Source: JANQQZ01 sp039187315
GTDB lineage: Bacteria > Planctomycetota > Phycisphaerae > Phycisphaerales > UBA1924
Direction of reading: 5' to 3'
Length of the DNA: 7,684 nt
NCBI GenBank assembly: GCA_039187315.1
Contig: JBCCZQ010000098.1
Span: forward strand, 1 to 7,684
In this document: in pieces, positions 6,461-7,684 of the stretch
How the letters are laid out: each line of letters starts with the position of its first letter
How positions within the stretch are numbered: position 1 is the first letter of the stretch
Position numbers and translations under genes: made by a program
The notes under the pieces: generated by a model
What the model saw: the letters and a program-made list of their open reading frames with translations, nothing else
The model's database searches: none
What the model was told of the DNA's origin: nothing

Positions 6461-6622
6461 TTACTTGACGACGACGTGCGTCTTGGGCAGGCCGAGCGGC
6501 GTGTCCTTCTTTGGGTCGAACTTCTTGTCTTCGGCCAGTTTCTCGACGCGCTCGGCGCGGGTCATGACCGAACGCTTCGCGGTCAGGCCGCCGGCGGTCT
6601 TGAGGCTTCGGTTGAGGCTCAT
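6461..6622 (-). CDS. PVC small basic signature protein (53 aa)
   Basis: This short frame runs from ATG at 6620-6622 to TAA at 6461-6463 and encodes 53 residues with 13 Lys/Arg against 6 Asp/Glu. It opens with MSLNRSLKTAGGL, has SVMTRAERVEKL in the middle (18-29), and closes with GLPKTHVVVK (44-53). From memory this is the pattern of the small basic protein family (TIGR04137 type) found in Planctomycetes, Verrucomicrobia, Lentisphaerae and Chlamydiae, and described as a PVC signature protein with nucleic-acid affinity. Its exact role is not established; abundance and charge suggest a nucleoid- or RNA/ribosome-associated job. It is too short for default gene finding at a 60-residue cut-off. A purine run (GCGAGA) lies about 6 bases before the ATG. 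It sits between the SPOR-like gene and the aminotransferase on the same strand. Confidence 0.88.
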   Translation of the reverse strand: MSLNRSLKTAGGLTAKRSVMTRAERVEKLAEDKKFDPKKDTPLGLPKTHVVVK

Positions 6623-6649
6623 CGTCGTTCTCGCTTCGCTCGCCGCGGG

Positions 6650-6679
6650 GGCCGGTCCACACCGTGGAACAGGCCGGCC
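6650..6679 (-). terminator. Strong stem-loop between SPOR-like gene and small basic protein gene
   Basis: Plus-strand GGCCGG (6650-6655) pairs with CCGGCC (6674-6679), and TCCAC (6656-6660) pairs with GTGGA (6664-6668). The loop is 3 bases and there is a 5-base bulge at 6669-6673. That is eleven pairs, starting 2 bases after the SPOR-like stop codon (TAG, 6681-6683) and ending 27 bases before the small basic protein start. There is no U-run, so it may be a partial or Rho-assisted terminator, a pause, or a 5' stabiliser for the downstream message. Confidence 0.5.
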
Positions 6680-6680
6680 G

Positions 6681-7684
6681 CTACGGGTTGTACTTCGTCC
6701 ACTGCACCTGGCTAGCCCGGCTGAAGTCGAGCTGCCCGCGCTCCTCGCTAATCCACCGCTCGCCCAACTCGAACACCCGTTGCTGATGTGCCAGCCGCTC
6801 GGGGTTCGATCGGAAGCCCTGCCCCGGCACGCCCAGGAGCGTGAAAAGCCGGTATTGAGTATTGCCGGCCCGGTCGCGGCCTTCCACCGCGATCGCCGGA
6901 ACCGCGTTGGCGTTCAGGTATGCGACGGTCCGCTCCGCCTCGGCAGCGTCCGAGAGCTGCCCGAGCGCGAGGTAATTCAGCCCGGCCTGGCGGCTGTCGA
7001 CGGGTCCAGCGTCCTCGGCTGGCCGCGTCGGCTCGATCTCCGCGACCGCCTCGGGCTCGGGCTCGGGATCGGGCGTGGGTGTCTCACGCGTAAACATCGG
7101 CGTGGTCGGGACCCGAGCCGTCGGGTCTGGCTCGAGTACGGGCTCGCGTGACGGCTCAGCAACTTCCAGCGGCGGCAGGTCGCTCGGGTCACCGAGCACG
7201 GCAGCCGGATCGTCCCCGGCCGGGGCCTCCGCCAGCACCGCTCGACCGGCGTCGTCAGACAACGCCTCCGCCCGATCCTCCGACAGGGCAGAACGGCCTG
7301 CCGCGTGCCCGAAGACCCATAGCAGCACCGCAGCGATCACAAGCCCACCGATCGAGAAGCCCGCCGCGAGCGTCGACATCGTCAGCGTTACGCGGCTGCC
7401 CTCGATCTGGACGACCCGTTCGATCGTTTCCTTCCAGCTTCCGGGCGGCGCGTCCGGAGCAGGCACGCCCGTCGATGGCGGTGCAGCCTTCGTCGATGAC
7501 CCGGGCTTGGCCTCGACGCTCTTGGTCGGGGCGGGCACCGTGGTGGGTTTGAGCGCCGCAGGCTTAGACGGCGTGATCTTGGACGGCGTGCTTGTGGACA
7601 CCGCAGCGGCCGACCCTGCGGGCCGCGTGGACAACGCGCCGCTGGCAGGAGCTGCGGCACGCTGCTCGGAGAACCTCGGCGTGC
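6681..7684 (-). CDS. Single-pass membrane protein with C-terminal SPOR-like domain (5' end outside window)
   Basis: The frame is open to the right edge, giving 333 residues in view. A TTG at 7632-7634 could start it, but the frame continues upstream without a stop and no ribosome binding site marks that TTG, so the real start is probably outside. Counting from the TTG as residue 1: residues 1-66 are rich in Ser, Thr, Pro, Ala and Lys and likely disordered. A basic/polar segment (67-85) leads into one membrane span at about 88-110. Residues 112-214 are a Pro/Glu/Asp-rich linker, including repeated 'PEPEPE'-like stretches at 186-195. Residues about 216-317 form a compact domain ('GLNYLALGQLSDAAEAERTV', 'NANAVPAIAVEG', 'TQYRLFTLLGV') that looks like a divergent SPOR beta-alpha-beta fold. 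SPOR domains bind denuded peptidoglycan in the periplasm, so a cell-envelope role is likely but inferred. Without Lys/Arg near 111-130, a positive-inside topology with the C-terminus outside is reasonable. Confidence 0.75.
   Translation of the reverse strand, partial: TPRFSEQRAAAPASGALSTRPAGSAAAVSTSTPSKITPSKPAALKPTTVPAPTKSVEAKPGSSTKAAPPSTGVPAPDAPPGSWKETIERVVQIEGSRVTLTMSTLAAGFSIGGLVIAAVLLWVFGHAAGRSALSEDRAEALSDDAGRAVLAEAPAGDDPAAVLGDPSDLPPLEVAEPSREPVLEPDPTARVPTTPMFTRETPTPDPEPEPEAVAEIEPTRPAEDAGPVDSRQAGLNYLALGQLSDAAEAERTVAYLNANAVPAIAVEGRDRAGNTQYRLFTLLGVPGQGFRSNPERLAHQQRVFELGERWISEERGQLDFSRASQVQWTKYNP

Noticed and set aside
5275..6468. 397-codon open frame on the plus strand opposite the aminotransferase
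   Set aside because: It is His/Arg/Asp-rich with no recognisable domain and lies antisense to a gene with every catalytic residue intact. Long antisense frames are common in GC-rich genes.
7021..7090. Short repetitive stretch (GGCTCGGGCTCGGGATCGGGCG) resembling a tandem repeat
   Set aside because: It encodes the Pro/Glu-rich linker of the SPOR-like protein. The repetition comes from low-complexity protein sequence rather than a DNA repeat element.

Overview
The window is GC-rich (about two thirds by eye, not counted). It looks like chromosomal DNA of a planctomycete, or at least of a PVC-superphylum bacterium (Planctomycetes, Verrucomicrobia, Chlamydiae). The best marker is a 53-residue basic protein at 6461-6622 (minus) that matches the PVC small basic 'signature' protein family as I remember it. 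The coiled-coil protein with a C-terminal membrane anchor and the SPOR-like membrane protein fit such a genome. I see no phage, transposon, CRISPR, tRNA or rRNA signal, and genes cover nearly all of the sequence.

Layout. 1-938 (minus): an EamA/DMT-family transporter whose last few residues lie outside the window. 939-1097: a 159-base divergent intergenic region. 1098-2576 (plus): a 492-residue coiled-coil protein ending in one hydrophobic helix. 2577-2696: a gap with one hairpin and one inverted repeat. 2697-3461 (plus): a GntR/FCD-type regulator. 3473-4285 (plus): a TauE/SafE-type anion permease. 4326-5234 (plus): a secreted, probably outer-membrane beta-barrel protein. 5239-6420 (minus): a class I/II PLP aminotransferase, which meets the barrel gene tail to tail with only 4 bases between stop codons. 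6461-6622 (minus): the small basic protein. 6681-7684 (minus): a single-pass membrane protein with a C-terminal SPOR-like domain, whose start lies beyond the window.

How the genes may work together. Regulator, permease and barrel run in the same direction with gaps of 11 and 40 bases. They read as one transcription unit: a ligand-sensing repressor, an inner-membrane organic or sulfur anion carrier, and possibly an outer-membrane partner. On the other strand the SPOR-like gene, the small basic protein and the aminotransferase run in series with gaps of 57-58 and 40 bases. A strong stem-loop sits just after the SPOR-like stop codon and may uncouple expression of the first gene from the next two. 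Nothing here is clearly a new defence or mobile system. The most interesting items are the tail-anchored coiled-coil protein, the regulator-permease-barrel cassette, the small basic protein and its context, and a few RNA-level hairpins.
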